Shown: in pieces, positions 16,690 through 29,000 of the stretch | Layout: every line of letters begins with the position of its first letter | Position numbering within the stretch: position 1 is the stretch's first letter | Origin: G965207125 sp965207125 | GTDB taxonomy: Bacteria > Pseudomonadota > Alphaproteobacteria > Puniceispirillales > UBA1172 | Direction of reading: 5' to 3' | Length of the DNA: 64,000 bases | Assembly: GCA_965207125.1 (NCBI GenBank) | Contig: OZ242263.1 | Location: 434,001 to 498,000, forward strand | Made by a program: the position numbers and the translations under genes | The notes under the pieces: model-generated | Seen by the model: only the letters and a program-made list of their open reading frames with translations | The model's database searches: none | What the model was told of the DNA's origin: nothing

Positions 16690-18006
16690 TTATCTATAGG
16701 CGGTCAATCGCCCTTGCCTATCGAGAACGACAAGGGTGTTATTGACGATAATCGGGGTGGTGGTGATCGAGCCTCCCACCGAGAAACTGTTCTCGATCGC
16801 GCCTGTGGCCGCATCGAGGCGATAAATAACCCCATCCCCAGCGATGATCACCTTATCCGAAGCAACCACAGGACCAACATATCTAGGTGGGTTTTTTGAC
16901 ACCGATACATTTACAGGAATGGCGTCCGGCAATTCAGTGATCCAGCGTATCTCTCCATCACTACGTCTTAAGGCGAAAACGCGGCCTCTTGTTGAGACCA
17001 CAAAAATCGTGTTACCAGCAATCCACGGCATGGAAATAGAAGCAATCGCTTTTGTCCATATCTGATGTCCGCTCGAAGTGTTAAACGCCGCCATTTGTCC
17101 GGACATGGTAACAGCGACCACCAGTCCTCCATCATGGACAGGGTGTGCGATAATCGCGCTGATTCCATCAAGAGCCGTGCGCGGCGTGCGCAGGGCCAGA
17201 TTACTCGCCCATAAAAACTCACCAGACGGCGCGCGTAATGCTGATACTTCCCCGTCAACCCCGCCAAGAATCACCTCACCTCCTCGCATCGCAGGAAAAG
17301 GCGCGCCGACCACGCCGGTGCTTTCAGAACTGCCCACCCTGCTCCAGACCTCCGCACCCTCGGCGGCGTTGAGCATGAATAAGCGTCCATCTATATCGGT
17401 AACAGCGACAAAATCATCCGTTACAGTCGGCCCGCCCACCAAAGGCAGAGAAAAATCATCCCTGCGCCAGATCACTTCACCGGTATCCGCTACCACCGCA
17501 ACCAGTGATTTTCCGCCACTGTGAACGTAAAGCCTGTCATTATTCAACCCGAGCCCGCCACTAACGCTGGGTTGGGTTTGGTCACGTTTTTCCTCCACCT
17601 CAAGCGACCAACGCCGGACGCCATCCTCTAGATCAAAAGCGTTCAATATCGCATCAGGAGTGATTGTATAGATTATATCGCCCCCCGCCACCGCTTGTGC
17701 CATTTCAGTGCCGTCCTCAACGGCTAATCCGGAGGACATTGACCACGCCAGCCCCAAAGACCCAGCAAGCGATAAATGTCCACCACTATGCCCTGATCTC
17801 AACCCGGGTTGCGTGAAGCGGATATTAGTGATTTCTTCAGGCAGAACCACGCCTTCTTCTGCGGCTTCGGCATTAACCTGCCAAGTTTCGGCGTTGTCAA
17901 CCACACTGATGCGCTCACCAGGCAGAATGACCTCTCGTTCTGCGCACGCCGAGATAAAAAGCATGAATAGTGCCGGTAAGGATAGTTTTGTGATCAGGGT
18001 TTTCAT
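16690..18006 (-). CDS. bamB: outer membrane assembly lipoprotein BamB-like
   Basis: BamB is a beta-propeller lipoprotein of the BAM complex, which inserts outer-membrane proteins. The 438-residue product starts with a lipoprotein signal peptide whose lipobox ends at C21 (FISAC). PQQ-type propeller blades follow, for example VVAVVADTGEVIWRRD, LFMLNAAEGAEVWSR and VFALRRSDGEIRW. The gene lies 11 bp upstream of der and 3 bp after the YfgM-like gene, supporting one transcript. Confidence 0.92.
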   Translation of the reverse strand: MKTLITKLSLPALFMLFISACAEREVILPGERISVVDNAETWQVNAEAAEEGVVLPEEITNIRFTQPGLRSGHSGGHLSLAGSLGLAWSMSSGLAVEDGTEMAQAVAGGDIIYTITPDAILNAFDLEDGVRRWSLEVEEKRDQTQPSVSGGLGLNNDRLYVHSGGKSLVAVVADTGEVIWRRDDFSLPLVGGPTVTDDFVAVTDIDGRLFMLNAAEGAEVWSRVGSSESTGVVGAPFPAMRGGEVILGGVDGEVSALRAPSGEFLWASNLALRTPRTALDGISAIIAHPVHDGGLVVAVTMSGQMAAFNTSSGHQIWTKAIASISMPWIAGNTIFVVSTRGRVFALRRSDGEIRWITELPDAIPVNVSVSKNPPRYVGPVVASDKVIIAGDGVIYRLDAATGAIENSFSVGGSITTTPIIVNNTLVVLDRQGRLTAYR

Positions 18007-18009
18007 GGT

Positions 18010-18633
18010 TTATTGTGCCAGTGCTGTTGCAAGTATCTGCATTCTTCGGTTTGATTCAGGAGACAATCGCGCTGATAGATTTTGCATTTCTTCCAGATAA
18101 TTCTTCGCTGCTATAAGGTCGCCTTTTTCAAGCGAAAGTCCTACCATTATCTCTAACCTCAACCCATGCCACGGATTATCAAGCGAGGAAATGCGCTCTA
18201 ACCGCGCGACCCTTTCATCAACTGAAACGTTTTCAGGTGCGTTAATCACCGATAAAATCAACGCTATATCTTGATAAAGCGGCTTAAGTGATGCGTCATC
18301 AGCGAGGGCTAGATATACAGCCTCTGCTTCTGTTTTGTTGGTTTCAGCCAGCAACGCCGCCCGCTGAAATCCCGCCAACATGCCATAGCCACCGCTCTTC
18401 TCAGAGAGGGGCATGAGATCGGCAACAGGGGTCTCCGATAAAAGGGCTGCGCGATATTGATTAGCGAGGGCGCCGCGTTTGCCATCTTGCCAGTGAATAT
18501 AACCTTGCCGCGCGCCCACTAGAATAATGATCGCCGCAACCGCGCCCAGAATATAGCCGCCATATTTCCGCATCATCATGCGCGCACGGTCAGCCCTCAA
18601 TTCTTCGTTAATTTCATGAAAAATATCACTCAT
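18010..18633 (-). CDS. YfgM-like tetratricopeptide membrane protein
   Basis: This 207-residue protein has a short cytoplasmic N-terminus, one transmembrane segment (about residues 26-46) and a helical periplasmic domain. That is the layout of YfgM, an accessory protein of the Sec translocon and periplasmic chaperone network. Position directly before bamB and der is the same as for yfgM in E. coli. Sequence alone is not distinctive, so the assignment rests partly on context. Confidence 0.75.
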   Translation of the reverse strand: MSDIFHEINEELRADRARMMMRKYGGYILGAVAAIIILVGARQGYIHWQDGKRGALANQYRAALLSETPVADLMPLSEKSGGYGMLAGFQRAALLAETNKTEAEAVYLALADDASLKPLYQDIALILSVINAPENVSVDERVARLERISSLDNPWHGLRLEIMVGLSLEKGDLIAAKNYLEEMQNLSARLSPESNRRMQILATALAQ

Positions 18634-18726
18634 ACCCCATCCCGCACTTGACCTTAACGCCTATTGTTATGCAACATAGTGTATTGATCATGAATTATCT
18701 AGTCTGAAAGAGTCTATCACACACGA

Positions 18727-19074
18727 ATGTTTATCATCAAATCATCTTCAGCCCAATCACCTTCTACGAAGAAAAAACGCGCGGGATATTTCACCCGGCC
18801 CGAGCTCAATCTTATTCTGAATACTTACTCTCTGAGAGTAGCAGCCGGGGACTGGCGCGATTACGCCTTGGATCATCTCGAAGAACTAGCATTGTTCTCT
18901 ATTTATCGTAGCCGGCTCGAGACGCCTATTTACACCATCGAAAAAAAACGGTTAAAAGGCATCGAACGCTGGCAATACAGTCTTCATGATCGTCGACGAT
19001 TATTAAAGACCTCTCAGCAGATTGATGCTATCCTCACCTATCTGAACAGCTTACCGCGATTGGTGCGGAGCTAA
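18727..19074 (+). CDS. DUF2794-like protein
   Basis: This 115-residue protein matches my recollection of the DUF2794 family of Alphaproteobacteria: FTRPELNLILNTYSLRVAAG, WRDYALDHLEELALFSIYR and a PIYTIEKK strand. Function is unknown. It is transcribed divergently from the yfgM-bamB-der group, with a 93-bp gap that must hold both promoters. Confidence 0.8.
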   Translation: MFIIKSSSAQSPSTKKKRAGYFTRPELNLILNTYSLRVAAGDWRDYALDHLEELALFSIYRSRLETPIYTIEKKRLKGIERWQYSLHDRRRLLKTSQQIDAILTYLNSLPRLVRS

Positions 19075-19105
19075 CATGTTTTGTGCAAGTTAAAGGAGTA
19101 CTATA

Positions 19106-19321
19106 ATGGAATTAGGCGAAACAAACAGAATAGAAGGTTACTTACAGCAGAAATTCAATAACAAAACCATCAAAGCCGTCCCTCGGAGCGATGATGTGGC
19201 TGAAAGCTCGGCGGAGATCTCAATGAATGGTGAATTCATTGGCGTGATCTTCAAAGACAGCGAGGATGGTGATGTATGCTATCACTTCCAGATGACAATC
19301 CTCGATGAGGATTTGGACTAG
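19106..19321 (+). CDS. DUF3126-like protein
   Basis: A 71-residue acidic protein resembling the alphaproteobacterial DUF3126 family; the stretch EFIGVIFKDSEDGDVCYHFQ followed by MTILDEDLD is characteristic. Function unknown. AAAGGAG lies 7-8 bases before the ATG. It follows the DUF2794-like gene by 31 bp and is probably co-transcribed with it. Confidence 0.82.
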   Translation: MELGETNRIEGYLQQKFNNKTIKAVPRSDDVAESSAEISMNGEFIGVIFKDSEDGDVCYHFQMTILDEDLD

Positions 19322-19327
19322 AATTCT

Positions 19328-19525
19328 CTAGAGACTATAAAAACGATCGTAGTGTTGCTGGCGCTGGTCTTTTATCATGCCAGCGGTTTCATCCATGAAG
19401 CGATTGCGGTCTTCACGCGTCTGAAAAACCCAGATGCATACTGTGTTTTTGCTGTGATAGATCGCTTTTAACTCATCGTCGATCGCGCAAACTTCTTCAG
19501 GAATATCAGCCTTAATACAAATCAT
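19328..19525 (-). CDS. small hypothetical protein
   Basis: A 65-codon frame converging on the DUF3126-like gene. The product (MICIKADIPEEVCAIDDELK...) is soluble and charged, with two cysteines, and shows no motif I recognise. Plausible amino-acid composition and the lack of any competing gene support it; no clear ribosome site was seen. Confidence 0.45.
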   Translation of the reverse strand: MICIKADIPEEVCAIDDELKAIYHSKNTVCIWVFQTREDRNRFMDETAGMIKDQRQQHYDRFYSL

Positions 19526-19580
19526 GCAAATAGCCTATAGATCCAACAAAATTTGTCAATCCCGATGATAATCACCCTCA

Positions 19581-19871
19581 ATGGACATCGCCAAGATCTT
19601 GAACTATGGTGAATTTAGGCTAATCAAAAGCCATAACCAGACCCGCCTATATCGCATGGATAATGATGATATTACGCTGACCTGCACCGGCGATGATGGC
19701 CTACAAGAAGAATAACTAGTGGAAACGGGGCCTCTCAGATCATTTATTCTTTCAGGGCGTGGCAACGTTCATGATGATATCGATGCTTTTATAGGGGCGG
19801 TTAGAGGTATTAATCTGCCCGTTGACGAAGACGGAAATATTACCGATATCGTACTCAACTACACTGCTTAA
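19581..19871 (+). pseudogene. small ORF interrupted by one in-frame TAA
   Basis: One reading frame runs from ATG 19581 to TAA 19869-19871 with a single internal stop, TAA at 19713-19715. The first part encodes 44 residues (MDIAKILNYGEFRLIKSH...). The second encodes about 50 residues after a possible GTG at 19719 (...RSFILSGRGNVHDD...). Both halves look protein-like. It could be a nonsense-mutated gene of about 97 residues or two tiny genes. It lies just before the giant-gene array and has no recognisable homology to it. Confidence 0.35.
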
Positions 19872-19986
19872 ACCCCAGTAGCATGCGCAAGACATGAGCA
19901 TTATATTCGAACAAGATTATGCACGGTCACAATTTTACCGCGTCCCGCCAATGATGGGTTGTGAATGATTGATTTTGAGGATGTAA

Positions 19987-20015
19987 TTGTGACATGGTTA
20001 TGATATAATCATAAT
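19987..20015 (+). promoter_or_regulatory. candidate promoter of giant gene 1
   Basis: TTGTGA (19987-19992) and CATAAT (20010-20015) are separated by 17 bp. A 7-bp dyad (TTATGAT, 3-base gap, ATCATAA; 19998-20014) overlaps the spacer and the -10 box, and a GTTRTGATATA motif occurs twice nearby. The region is recognisably related to the DNA upstream of giant gene 3. Confidence 0.35.
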
Positions 20016-20063
20016 ATAGTTGTGATATAGTCATGCCAATTGCCTTATTAGAGGAGATATGTT

Positions 20064-23000
20064 GTGCTGGATATTAATACATCCCCGATCACTTTGAAGA
20101 CCGTCACTAATGAAGACGGCAGTTTCACCTTCGTTATTACCCCTAGTATGGCTTTGGCCGCGCCGGAACAATTCCGATGGGAGATGTCCTCAGGACAAGG
20201 CAGTTCTCATCGCGGAGTGATCGCCTTTAAAGCGGGTGAGTCAGGCTCACAATCAATCCCGCTGTCAATAAACCCTGATGAAGGTTATCAGTTCAGGATT
20301 TATCGGGTGTCTGATAACGATGCAGATGACGAATTGGTGTTTCAGCAACAGAGCGAGCCCCTCCCCCTCAAGGACGCCCCGCAGCGAGCAGAGGTAGAAG
20401 GCGCGCAGGGAGCAATCAGGAAAGTCAATGCTGTGCTTGTCTTTAATAAAGGCGAGGAGACGGTTATCAACCAAGCAAACCTGCTGGTGAGTTCCTCAAA
20501 TGAATCCGACCCAGCGCTATTAGTATATATCATCACTGTTTTGCCGACCGAGGGCACGTTGCTGAAAGATGGCGTTGCAATCGGTGTGAGCGACACCTTC
20601 ACCCAGGCGGATGTTAACAACGGACTCATTATCTATCAACCAGAGGTTAATGCAGGTTCTGATACGTTTTCTTTCACAGCCAATGATGGGACTGTGACAA
20701 CTGGGGTGGAAACCCTTCAGATCACTCCCCGGGTGGTTGTTGATGTGCCTAACCCTGAAGAAGACAATACGATAGATCAATCCGCCGAAACAGACCCACA
20801 GCAGATAGAGGCGGCGGGTGGTGATGATACCATCACTGGCGGTGCGGGCAGTGATGCGATTGATGGCGGCGCGGGGGATGATATCATCGACGGTGGTGCT
20901 GGCAATGACACCATCACTGGCGGCGATGGCAATGACACCATCACTGGCGGCCCGGGCGATGATCAAATAGATGGCGGCGCGGGGGATGATGACATCACGC
21001 TCACCCACGCTGGTGAAACAGTGGATTTCAGCAAGAATGAAGTGGTTTACACTTTTGGCTATGACGGCGTTGGCATCGATGGCGGTGATGTGATCAAAGG
21101 GTTCAAACTCGGACAGGATAAATTGAAATTCGTTGCGCGTCCTAATAGCAATATCACCAATCTGACAGAGTTTTTAAACAGTATCAAAGGCGCAGACGAT
21201 ACAGATTTAACCGATGATGACGCCTTTATCGTCACCATGATGTGGAGTTTTGATGAGGATGACGAGTTCTCTTTTGACGGTATATTGCTGCACTTTAAGG
21301 AAGGAACATCTTTCGGGGACGGGCGGCTTTCTAGCCCTGTGGTACAGATCACTTTTGATGAACCGCTCGATCTTAACGGTCTGGTTAGTATTTTAGGCGG
21401 GAGCGGTAGTGTCGCTGATAATTTTGATGACGGTCTGACGGCATTCAAGAATCTTGCTGTGGTTCTGCCGCTTCTCTTTGGCGAGGATAACATTACTTTT
21501 GAGGCTTTAATAGACACGATCACTGCGAGCGGTGAGGTAACCGGAAATGATGATACTGCCAATACTGCTACAGGAACGCTCGATGATGATAATGATCCGT
21601 TAACACCGCTGCCAACCATTGAGCTTGATGGTGATGGTATTGGCACATACGGTGCGATGACTTTTGATGCGGCTACTAGCGAATGGACCTATACGCTGGA
21701 TAATACGAGGCCAGAAACGCACGTATTGAAAGCAGGCCAGCAAGAAACTGAAACCTTCACCTTTAACGCTGGTGGCACTAGATTCGTCGTAACCATCACG
21801 GTTAATGGCGCGAATGACGCCCCCGTACGTGCGTCTAACATCGATGATATTCCGTCTCAAAGCTGGACAGTTGGTCAGGTGATCGAGGCGATTGATTTGA
21901 GCGGCCTTTTCACTGATCCCGACGGCGATGAATTGACCCTGACGGTGAGGCTTGATGATGGTTCAGCGTTGAGTACGATCGGGCTTGAATACGATTCTGC
22001 TAACAAGATGATCATTGGCACGCCAAGCTTAGCGGGCTTGCACACGATCCAGATCGTAGCGACAGACACTGCCGGCACACCTGCGGCAACTGTAGCAGCA
22101 TTTGACATTGAGGTAGCGCCATTGGCTGACATCCTCGGATATCTGGGGAAACCGATCGAGGCGATCAATCTGGGCAATCTTTTCACTGACCTTGATGTCG
22201 CGACCTTGACGGTGACAATCCTTGATAGCGGTGGAAATGAAGTCAATATTAATAGCATCGGCTTGTCCTATGATGATGGAACTAGGATGCTCACTGGCAC
22301 GCCAACGACCACTGGCGCCTACACGATCAAGATAGTGTCGTCAGGCGGGCAAGACGAGATAATCTTTGATTTTACGCTGGTTGCGCTTCAACCGCCGACC
22401 CTCACCGGATATGTGGGACAGAACACGGAGATTGATCTGGGCAGTTTTATCACCGACCCTGACAATGTGACATTGACGGTTACATTCCTTAATAGCAATG
22501 GAGATGAAGTCGATATCGGACTTAGGTATACCGTGACCACAGAACTTGTAACCGATGAGACCACAGGCCTTAAGACCGAGAAGACCACCAGAGCAATCAC
22601 TGGTGTGCCAACATCTGAAACTGGCACTTACACGCTCAGGATCGTGGCGACTGACTCCACTTCAGGCGTGCAGGCGGAAACCTTTACTTTTGATTTTACG
22701 CTGGTTGCGCTTCAACCGCCGACTCTCACCTTTGTGGACGCCCAAGTTGAAGCCAACGCAGACTTCATGGTCATTGAGGATACGGGTTCGTCGATCACCC
22801 CCATTGATCTAAGTGAGCAATTCGCTAATGTTGATGGCGGGGCGGTGACGGTTACTCTTAAAAATGGCGACGCATTAAGCACGATCGGGCTTGAGTATGA
22901 TCCTGCCACCAAGATGATCATTGGCACGCCGACTAAAACCGGCACTTACACGATCGTGGCTTCGGGGACTGACAACAGTAACACCGAGGTTACAGGAGAG

Positions 23001-26000
23001 TTTGTCATTGTCACTGACCTAGATAAAACCCCCGCAAAGATCATCCAAATAGACGACCCTGATGTGCTGGCCGATAATCCGCACGAGTCCTCGCGCAACC
23101 AGGTAGGAATAAATCTGGGCGCGAAGGGGGGCTCCGCTGCCGATGTGGCCACGGCCAGAACAGACCTCATCTCGGATTATGACGATTCAGACGTGAGGGT
23201 TTTCGCCCCAACGGACACAACCGATGCCGAAGAAGAATATGTGGTTGAGGGCGAGTACGGGCGGTTTATCATCACGCGCATGAGGGGTGAGGACGCCCCC
23301 GATGGAGATCCTGCTGAGCTGCGTTATTATTATGAGCGTTATCAAGACGGCGATGAGAATTATAAGAACATTAACGCGCTGGGCGCGGGCGAGATTGCCT
23401 ATGATGTGCTGACAATCTGGGCGTTTGATGGGCTGACCTATGCGGAATTATCGCAAGTGGTCGACGACGACGAAGAGAAGCAGAACCCTTACGAAATCCC
23501 GCAATCTGCTGTAGACCGACGGGTATTCAAGACGGTTGTTGTTGAGATCACTGGCGCAAATGACGCTCCGGAGGTGGTATCAGAGACTTTCGATGTTTTA
23601 TTCACAGATAGCCAGTTGGTCGATATAGATATAGACCCCGATAATTTCTTTGACGTTGATGGCGATGCATTGACGATAACCGTGACACTTGATGATGACT
23701 CAGCGTTAAGCACGATCGGGCTTGCTTATGACCCCGCGACCGGAAAAATCACCGGCACACCGAACGCTGGCACTCATACGATCAAGGTCACGGCCACTGA
23801 TGGGGCTAGCGAGTCAGCGAGTTATACTTTTATTCTGTCCACTGCGGCCGCGAATGTTAATACAGAGCCGGTTGTGGAAATCTCTGGCACGCAAACTCTA
23901 GATTTGACTGCTAGGGTCGCCTTTGCATCCGATACTGACACAGGCTTTGATATCACCTACAGCGACGACGATGATGCCCACCGTGATGATGACGAGGTGG
24001 TCTACAGCTTCTACCAGTTGGGGCGCGATAAGGATGGCAATCCAATAAGAATACGCTCCGCTGATACTTTATTCTTTGTTGACCCCGACGGCAGTATCAT
24101 TCTCAAAAAGGGTATTAAATTCGTCTCTGACGTTACCTTTGAAGTTGTGGCCACTGATGGTGAAGGCGTCTCATCAGCCCCACAGCAATTCACGATTACC
24201 GTCGCCGAGAACCTTGCCCCGGTTCTTATTGTGGTTGGTTTGAATGGGGTGGAAACTATCCTTGACAACACAGAGGGCGGGCGGCTTAACCGCCTAATTG
24301 TTCAGGATAGTGACACGGATGCAAGTGTTTTCACTTCAGAGAGTTTCACCATCACCGGCGATCAGGCGGAGAAGTTTATTGTCAAAAAGGATGATGATGG
24401 CCGCTGGTATCTGTTCCTGAAGGAGGGCGAATCTCTTGATCATGAGGGTGAGGGAGTAATTCTAGATCTTGACATCACGGTTTTTGACGGCGTCTATACC
24501 TCAAACGTAGTGGATGTGATTGTCAGCGCGGCGCAGCGGTATTTCTTTGATGGGGATACTTATGAGGATGTCGTCTACCAGGCACGTGCTGAAGGGGATG
24601 CTGCACGCACAACATACTCTATTAAGTCGGGGATTGGTGATGCTCATCTGTTTATCATCGATGGTGAGGACGGTGAGGTGAGATTCAAACCCAGTTCTAT
24701 CCCGACTACTTTTGACATCGACAGAGAGTTTAGTTTCATCATCATCGAGCAAAACGGCGAGGATGTGACTGAAACAGTGGTAACCTTCTATAACAACGAG
24801 CCCGGCACTATAACTCTAAATGATAATGATTTCACAGGCCTCAGCAGCAACAATGTGTTCGGCGATACAATTGGTTATAACCTTAATCCTGACAGCATTA
24901 CGGTAGTTGACCCCGATAATGGCGCTGGTGAAGAATCCACCCTTACCTATTACTGGTTCGCCGAAGAGCGCTCTTTTATTGAATATGGGGTATCTGAACA
25001 AGAGTTGTTCAATGGTGAGGCCAGAAGTAGAAGTGGTGAGATTTTAACGCCTCTTATCGGCGAGAATGGTCTCACACTCACGCTCAAAGGCGAATATGTC
25101 GGAAAGGAAATCTGGCTAGTGATCGCCGCCACTGATAGTGAGGGGCATACTGCTTATCATCTCTGGAGTGCTGGGCGCTTTGATATCCCTAACACCGAAC
25201 AGGAGGCCCTCGATCTTGCCAAAATAGGCATCAGCAATAAGGACGACAATGGCGACGTTATGCTGGCCGCTGGCATAGCTAATGGGGATAGTGATTGGCT
25301 CAGCTTCACTGTTGAAGATCACGATGTTGCAAATGGGGGCTCCGTGACGGTCACGATTAAAACTTTCAACACAAACTTGAATTTCCAAATTTTTAAGTCA
25401 GGCGAAACTGCGGCCACCGAGAGTATTTCAGCAGGTGGTTTGGCAGCTAAGATTATCTCGGAGGCTGGTAGCTATTTTCTCCATGTATCTCAAAGAAATG
25501 CCACTGGCGGATACCAAGTCACATTTGCAGGAATTGACGATAAACCTACCTCCCTTGAGCTAACTGAACAATCAGTTGATATGGTGACTTTGAGCGCTGA
25601 TCTTAACCAAGGGATGAAAGTCGGGGTTTTAACCATCACTGATGACCTTTATGGCACTAACACCATCATACTGGCTGGCGCAGACGCTGATTTGTTTGAA
25701 ATCCGTGATACTTCAGACCGATTAGTCAAGGAATTGTGGCTAAAAGCCGGTGCGGACCTTAGTGCGTCGGGTTCAACTATTGAAGTCATCGCTTCGCTCG
25801 AAGGGACGGGCACGGGTAGTAATCCGGACATTGACCTAGTTATCACTGTGATCAGGGCGGAGGAAAATGCAGATATTCCTATCGATATCACAGGTGATCG
25901 CGGGGCCGCAGACGGCGCTGAAACTGACCCTATTTTTATCTTGGGCGAGAATGGGCGATTGATTCTAGCGGACGGCACGGAGGCTGGCGTCATCACGCTT

Positions 26001-29000
26001 GTTAATACCAAATTAGCGTCCTCAGACCCAGCCCAGATCACATTCGCCGTAGAGGGCACAGATGGCACTTTATTTGAGGTTGTTCTCTTGGATCATGATG
26101 ATAACGCCAACACGCCTGATCGGTGGGTGTTGCGGCTGATAGACCTAGCGACAGCATTGGAGGGTGGCAGTGATTACTCCATCACCATTGTCGCGACTGC
26201 TGAAGGCATTGATTTCAGACGTGATCTGCAGATCAAGCAGGCAGGGCTGTATATTTACGATGTGGCCGATGCTGGTATTGGTGTTGATGATGGCTCATCG
26301 AGGGTTTTCACTGACGGTAGGGCTTTAATCCAAGAGGAGGCGGATGGGAGCGGGACGCCGGTTACCATCGGCGCACTCCGGAGTGAGATCACTCCGCAAT
26401 TCACCAAAGTGCTGGATTTTGAGCTGGTCGATGGCGAGGTGGATAATGAGCATTTCGTGATTGCAAAGAGTGCTGGCGCGGATGGTGTGCTCAACACAGA
26501 TGATGATGTTTTCATTCTGAAGTTCGTAGGCCCTAATAGCGGTGATGCCGATATTGGACCCGATGTGTTGGAGATCAAAGTTCGTGAGACCTATCTTGAA
26601 GAAAGGACGCATGAAGAGACCGCGGATGAGAACGGCGTCGGCATTTTTGTTGGAACAAAGGGTATAGATGCGAGTGGCAATACCAGTGACTCTGATACGC
26701 GGGTTTTTGCGTTGAGTGGTGGCGGGTTAAAGGCGCGAGATTTTATCTATCAGGACTTACTGGGTATTGATGATGATGACATAACACCAGAGTCGCTGGC
26801 GTCAGGTGATGTAGGCATCAAGGCATCAAACCCCTTCGACCTACTGGATTTTTCTAATATTAACATTGTAGCATACTTCAGTCGTGGTGGGTTTAACTCT
26901 GAGATTATTCTCCCCGAGGGTTTCCAGTCGGGGGATACCATCTGGCTTAGGTTTGATGACGCTGAATATAACAACGTTAAGGGCATTGAGGTTGTGATCA
27001 GTTTAGGCGATGACGGCGCATCGCTGATATTTGCCCCCACTGGAAAGATTAGGCTTATTGATTACCTTCCTAAGGGATCCACTCTGACCACAGAGGAGAT
27101 TTATCAGATTGATTTCGACTCTGGTGTAGCTGAACCTGACCCGATCAGGGGCGGCGCAATAACTTTAAAGGAGAGAGGTCCATTCGATAGTGGTACTTGG
27201 TATATCACTCGCATTATTGTTGATGGCGCCGATACTACCGAATTGGGATCTGGTCGTCTGAATATCGCTACGAAGGTTTCTCTGAGCAAAACCAATTATG
27301 ACGCTCTGGCGGCCGGCAAAACTTTGTTTGTTGTAGCCGATGAAGGCGGCCCGTCGGGTAATAATATCAGAGTCATCGTGGAGATTGGGACGGCCGCAAA
27401 CCCAACAACTGGTGAAAAGGGTGTTGAGTCGGTGTCAGTGGTGGATAATGTCATCACGGTTGTGACATACAGCGAAGGCGCGACGTGGCAAAACGTGGCG
27501 GATGCGATTAACGCTGATACTGATGCGGCGACGTTGGTTGATGTTGAGGCGAATCCAGCAACTGCTGAGAATGATGCTGCGGCGAGGGATTTCTTCTTAA
27601 GTGGCGGTAAGGACGTTCCAGCTCTGGAGGATAATACTAACGGACGGCTGGTTGATGTTGAGGGTGGCTGGATTTATCCTGATGACGCGGATGCTATTCG
27701 CTTTGAGGCGACCACTGATCTGCGCGTAGATCTAAGTGCTGGCGAGGCGGACATTATCGTTGTTCCGACTGGTGATGTGGATGGGAACGGGGTGCGTATT
27801 GGTGAAGTGCGTTTGCTTACCTCCAATGAAACCCCGCCGGAGGAATACTATGTTATTGGCACGACTGGCAATCTGAGTGCCACAGATACAGTGGCCACAG
27901 CCGTCCTTGCGATTGACGGCGTTGAGTATCTGAGATTCACCTCGGATAAGGCTGGCGCGGAAGGCAATGGTCAGGAAATCCGGTTTGAGTTTAGCAATAA
28001 CCTTTTAGATAGTATCTCTTCTTCTGTCGATGTTAACGGTGTGATCACCATAAGGATAACAAGCGGGCTAGACCGTGCTTCTGTCACCAGTGCTCTTAGT
28101 AAAGCTGTCAATGATCTGATCGATATTGAATATATCGGAGTTCTCAAAGACGCAGGTTTTTTTGATGCCAACCTCTTTGATGGCAGAGTGATCACAGTAA
28201 CCCTGAGTGGCGGGGAAGATTTTGTCCAGACTGCACCGACCCCGGCAACCGGCACAGAAGTGAGCACACCCGAGGTGCTTACTTGGCAAAAGACAATCAC
28301 CAAAACCCATGATTATCAGATCAATCTTGATAATATTGACGAGATCACAGGTGAGGACGCTGGCTCGGTGAATGAAGGGGCCACAGAGGCCACTGCAGGA
28401 GAGACCGCCACGGGAGATATCGAAGTTGCTGGCACCGCCAGCCCAGCGCCAACGATCACACTTGATGGCGATGGGGATGGCGATGACGTTAGAGATGGCA
28501 GTGTCACTGGCGACTACGGCACGATGGCGTTTGATGAGCCTAATGGTAGGTGGACGTACACGCTGGATAACACCCTTGAGGCTGTGCAGGCGTTAGGGGT
28601 AGGTGATACATTAGAAGAAACCTTCATCTTTAGGGCTAATGGTACGGCGCCCCTCACAGTAACCATCACGATTAACGGGACGAATGATGCCCCTACGCTT
28701 GTTGATGCTGGGGTTGCTACTCGAAATGTGGCGATAGGTGAGGCGGTCACCGATATCACGCAAGCCTACCTGCTCGGTCTTTTTAATGACATTGATGGTG
28801 ATGCTTTGACCCTGACGGTGACATTCCCAGCAAATAGCGGACTTTCGCATAACTCCGCCGACGGCATCACCGGCACACCGACTGCATCTGGCATCATCAC
28901 AGTCACTATTGAGGCGGATGATGGCAACGGTGGGACAGTTGAGAAAACCCTTGAAATTGCGGTGGGGCAAATCGTGAATGCGGATACGTCCGATCCGGTC

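Noticed and set aside
20815..21002. CRISPR-like periodic DNA
   Set aside because: The 27-bp period encodes RTX nonapeptides in a long open frame. There are no unique spacers and no cas genes.
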